NCBI GenBank assembly: GCA_019638495.1
Contig: JAHBTQ010000004.1
Location: forward strand, 1 to 64,000
DNA length: 64,000 bases
Source of the DNA: Taibaiella sp.
Lineage (GTDB): Bacteria; Bacteroidota; Bacteroidia; Chitinophagales; Chitinophagaceae
Reading direction: 5' to 3'
Part shown: positions 62,009 to 64,000 of the stretch, one piece after another
How positions within the stretch are numbered: the first letter of the stretch is position 1
How the letters are laid out: each line of letters starts with the position of its first letter
Made by a program: the position numbers and the translations under genes
Notes under the pieces: model-generated
What the model was told of the DNA's origin: nothing
Database searches by the model: none
What the model saw: the letters and a program-made list of their open reading frames with translations, nothing else

Positions 62009-64000
62009 CTAACGTAAGATCACCTGATGCGTTTCCAGGACATTGCCTGCTGCGCCCGTGAGCCTTAAAAAATAGACTCCGCGAGGCCACTGGGCCACAT
62101 TTATCGAAACAGCATCAGTAGTTTTACCCTGCCAGAATTGCTGGCCGAGTGCGTTGTAAACCTCCATGGTGCCTGGCTGCGCCGCTTCGATATGCAAAAC
62201 ATCCGTAGCGGGAACAGGGAATATCTTCGTAACTGCAGACACGGGAATAGCCGACACTCCTGTTGGAGAAACCGGTGCCGACGGATTATTCGTTACCCTG
62301 AAGTTCACCTTGTTAACGTTGAAGAACACATTGTTCGTGCCCTTCACCTTGAACCGGGCTGCCGCAATCGTTGCTGACGGATTTGGCACCGTGATACTTG
62401 CCGAGCCGGTATTGGGGAATGTGCCCACAAAATACTGGTATGCTGTGCCTCCGTTATTAGACATCCAGATATCTACGTTTGCGGTGTTTATAGGGGCCGA
62501 TGCGGTATTCAGCACATCCCAGGTTACCGTTTGCGTGCTGGCACCTGCATATTCTATGCCGGCAATGTCCTGGCTGGTAACCTTGAAGCCGGCACCTGTA
62601 CCGGTGGTTACAGCATTAAGTGTCACTGTCTCGTCCGGTATCGTGATGCACCCTTTGTTATTGCGGATATTCCTGTAAGTGAGCTTAAATGTAAGTGTAC
62701 GAGCTACTGTAGGTGCTTTTTCATAAGCAGAGCTCAGATTGCCCGCAAGAACGCTCGATATCTTGGGAAACACACGAACATTTGATGTAGTGGGTGCTAT
62801 AGACCTGAATATAGGTCCCGCAGATGTAGTAGCTGACCAGGTAGCGCCGGACGACGTTTTATCATTTTCCTCCCAGCAGTATAGCACTACTGAATCTGCT
62901 GCGGAGTCTATGGCAGCAGGGGCTGTAAGCTCAAATGGTGTGAGGTAAGGAATAGACCATGAAGTAGTAGACATTGGCGTGTAGCCTACATACTTGTTGC
63001 CTGTGGCAGTGTTGGCAGAGCAATTACCGCCGCCATTGACATATGTTATTATCTGGTCCAGGCTAGCTCTGTGGAAGTAAGCGTCGCTATGACCTTGTAC
63101 ATTGTCCGGGGCACAGATACCGGCGTAAGCCATGATGGTAGAGCCGCTGCCCGGCTCATACGCTGTGGACGAAGCCCTATTGCCGCCGGCGCAACTACCG
63201 TCCGTGCTATTGTTGAAGGTGTGGTTGGCACCGTATTGGTGGCCCATTTCATGGGCTACATAGTCAATATCAAAGCCGTCGCCGGTGGGTGAAGGATTAC
63301 CTGTGGTGCCTTGTGCTTTATTGTTTGTGCATACGCAGCCGAGTGTAGCAAGTCCGCCGGAACCGGTTGTAAACACATGCCCTATGTCATAGTTCGCCGC
63401 ACCGATAACCGAATTACATGTTGTTTTGTTCTGAGACAGGCACGAATTTGAATTGCTGTTGATGGAAAAAAATGGGTCGCCACTTGATGATGTATTGATG
63501 AGTGCGTTCTCGTTAGCGACAAACACCATCGTTATAGACAGCTCACGCTGAAAAACGCCATTCACGCGGTTCATGGTAGTGGTCATCTTACTCAGCACCT
63601 GTGCTACGGTAGGTGTAGAAACCCCGGTAGCAGCAATTGCATACTGGCTGGAGCAGGAAAGCGCAAGACGATAAGTGCGCAATGAATAGCCGTTAAGTGT
63701 CTTGGCTGCGAGCCCCGGCAAACCGGACTGTGACAGGAAAGATGCCTCTCCGCCCGGGTCATCTTCGTGTATACCGCAATTCATACGGTCTTTTTCCGCA
63801 CGCGACAGATCTTTTTTATAATAGGCCAGGTAATACCCATCCCTGAAGTTGTCATAGGGATCAATGAATGCGACCTCAGCGCCGTCAAAGATCATACTGT
63901 GAAAACCGTACAAGGTAAGATCGAGCTTTCCACCTACCCGTGCATCATCCACCGCTTCGGCTGAGTAAGTGGTGATCTCCGGAAACTGAGCGGCGAGGTC
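62009..64000 (-). CDS. Reprolysin-type T9SS metalloprotease paralogue (5' end outside window)
   Basis: The frame is open to the right edge with no upstream stop, and the residues there (DLAAQFPEITTYSAEAVDD) align with an internal part of the neighbouring paralogue, so the N-terminus and signal peptide lie beyond 64000. At least 663 residues are visible. The zinc motif HEMGHQYGANH is intact, with DIDYVAHEMGHQ before it and STIMAYAGICAPDN as Met-turn region. The C-terminus is a T9SS type A sorting domain (IFPVPATDVLHIEAAQPG, WPRGVYFLRLTGAAGN). A short GTG-started frame from 63952 would be an artefact of truncation. It is followed by a stem-loop terminator and its paralogue. Confidence 0.92.
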   Translation of the reverse strand, partial: DLAAQFPEITTYSAEAVDDARVGGKLDLTLYGFHSMIFDGAEVAFIDPYDNFRDGYYLAYYKKDLSRAEKDRMNCGIHEDDPGGEASFLSQSGLPGLAAKTLNGYSLRTYRLALSCSSQYAIAATGVSTPTVAQVLSKMTTTMNRVNGVFQRELSITMVFVANENALINTSSSGDPFFSINSNSNSCLSQNKTTCNSVIGAANYDIGHVFTTGSGGLATLGCVCTNNKAQGTTGNPSPTGDGFDIDYVAHEMGHQYGANHTFNNSTDGSCAGGNRASSTAYEPGSGSTIMAYAGICAPDNVQGHSDAYFHRASLDQIITYVNGGGNCSANTATGNKYVGYTPMSTTSWSIPYLTPFELTAPAAIDSAADSVVLYCWEENDKTSSGATWSATTSAGPIFRSIAPTTSNVRVFPKISSVLAGNLSSAYEKAPTVARTLTFKLTYRNIRNNKGCITIPDETVTLNAVTTGTGAGFKVTSQDIAGIEYAGASTQTVTWDVLNTASAPINTANVDIWMSNNGGTAYQYFVGTFPNTGSASITVPNPSATIAAARFKVKGTNNVFFNVNKVNFRVTNNPSAPVSPTGVSAIPVSAVTKIFPVPATDVLHIEAAQPGTMEVYNALGQQFWQGKTTDAVSINVAQWPRGVYFLRLTGAAGNVLETHQVILR

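Overview
The window looks like a chromosomal segment of a Bacteroidota bacterium, most likely from the Chitinophagales/Sphingobacteriia side. The reasons are: several secreted proteins end in type IX secretion (T9SS) C-terminal sorting domains; lipoproteins are abundant; promoters match the Bacteroidota -33/-7 form (TTTG ... TAnnTTTG); Shine-Dalgarno sites are scarce; and a BtuB/DUF4465/propeller vitamin B12 locus is present. The lineage call is inference from these features, with no 16S gene in view.

Layout. 1-4761: the 5' part of a giant secreted modular adhesin-like gene that runs off the left edge. 5238-6565: a lipoprotein and a MarR regulator. 6859-12218: a promoter, a cobalamin riboswitch and a four-gene B12 capture and uptake operon (DUF4465 protein, a second T9SS surface protein, a propeller lipoprotein and a BtuB-like TonB-dependent receptor). 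12215-20994: a mixed region with a PagL-like barrel, a class 3 lipase, a tRNA-Met with two tandem tRNA-derived repeats, a YCF48-like lipoprotein, MiaE, an SGNH hydrolase, a GNAT-like protein, an F420/NADP-type reductase and an Omp28-like lipoprotein. 21041-33891: a complete S10-spc ribosomal protein operon on the minus strand (rpsJ to secY), followed by map behind an intrinsic terminator. The alpha-operon genes that often follow (infA, rpsM, rpsK, rpsD, rpoA, rplQ) are not there.

34383-45953: a GT39-type membrane glycosyltransferase, unknown secreted proteins, an NHL-repeat T9SS protein, a pair of M16 peptidases (one active, one degenerate and fused to an extra domain), pth, a VWA lipoprotein and a TPR-transmembrane-HTH regulator. 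46117-51801: a tightly overlapping operon encoding a small membrane protein, a LuxI/FeeM-like N-acyltransferase and an almost self-contained type II fatty-acid synthase (ketoreductase, FabA-like dehydratase, divergent hotdog protein, ACP, ketosynthase, FabI-like enoyl reductase, AcpS-like transferase). This is the best candidate for an undescribed system: a dedicated acyl-chain factory feeding an N-acyl lipid or signal synthase.

51802-64000: a 1-kb non-coding stretch with 41-bp and 22-bp tandem repeats, gyrA, a TPR protein, an LpxL/HtrB-like acyltransferase, small lipoprotein and hypothetical genes, a TIGR01777 epimerase, and two tandem reprolysin-type T9SS metalloproteases, the second cut by the right edge.
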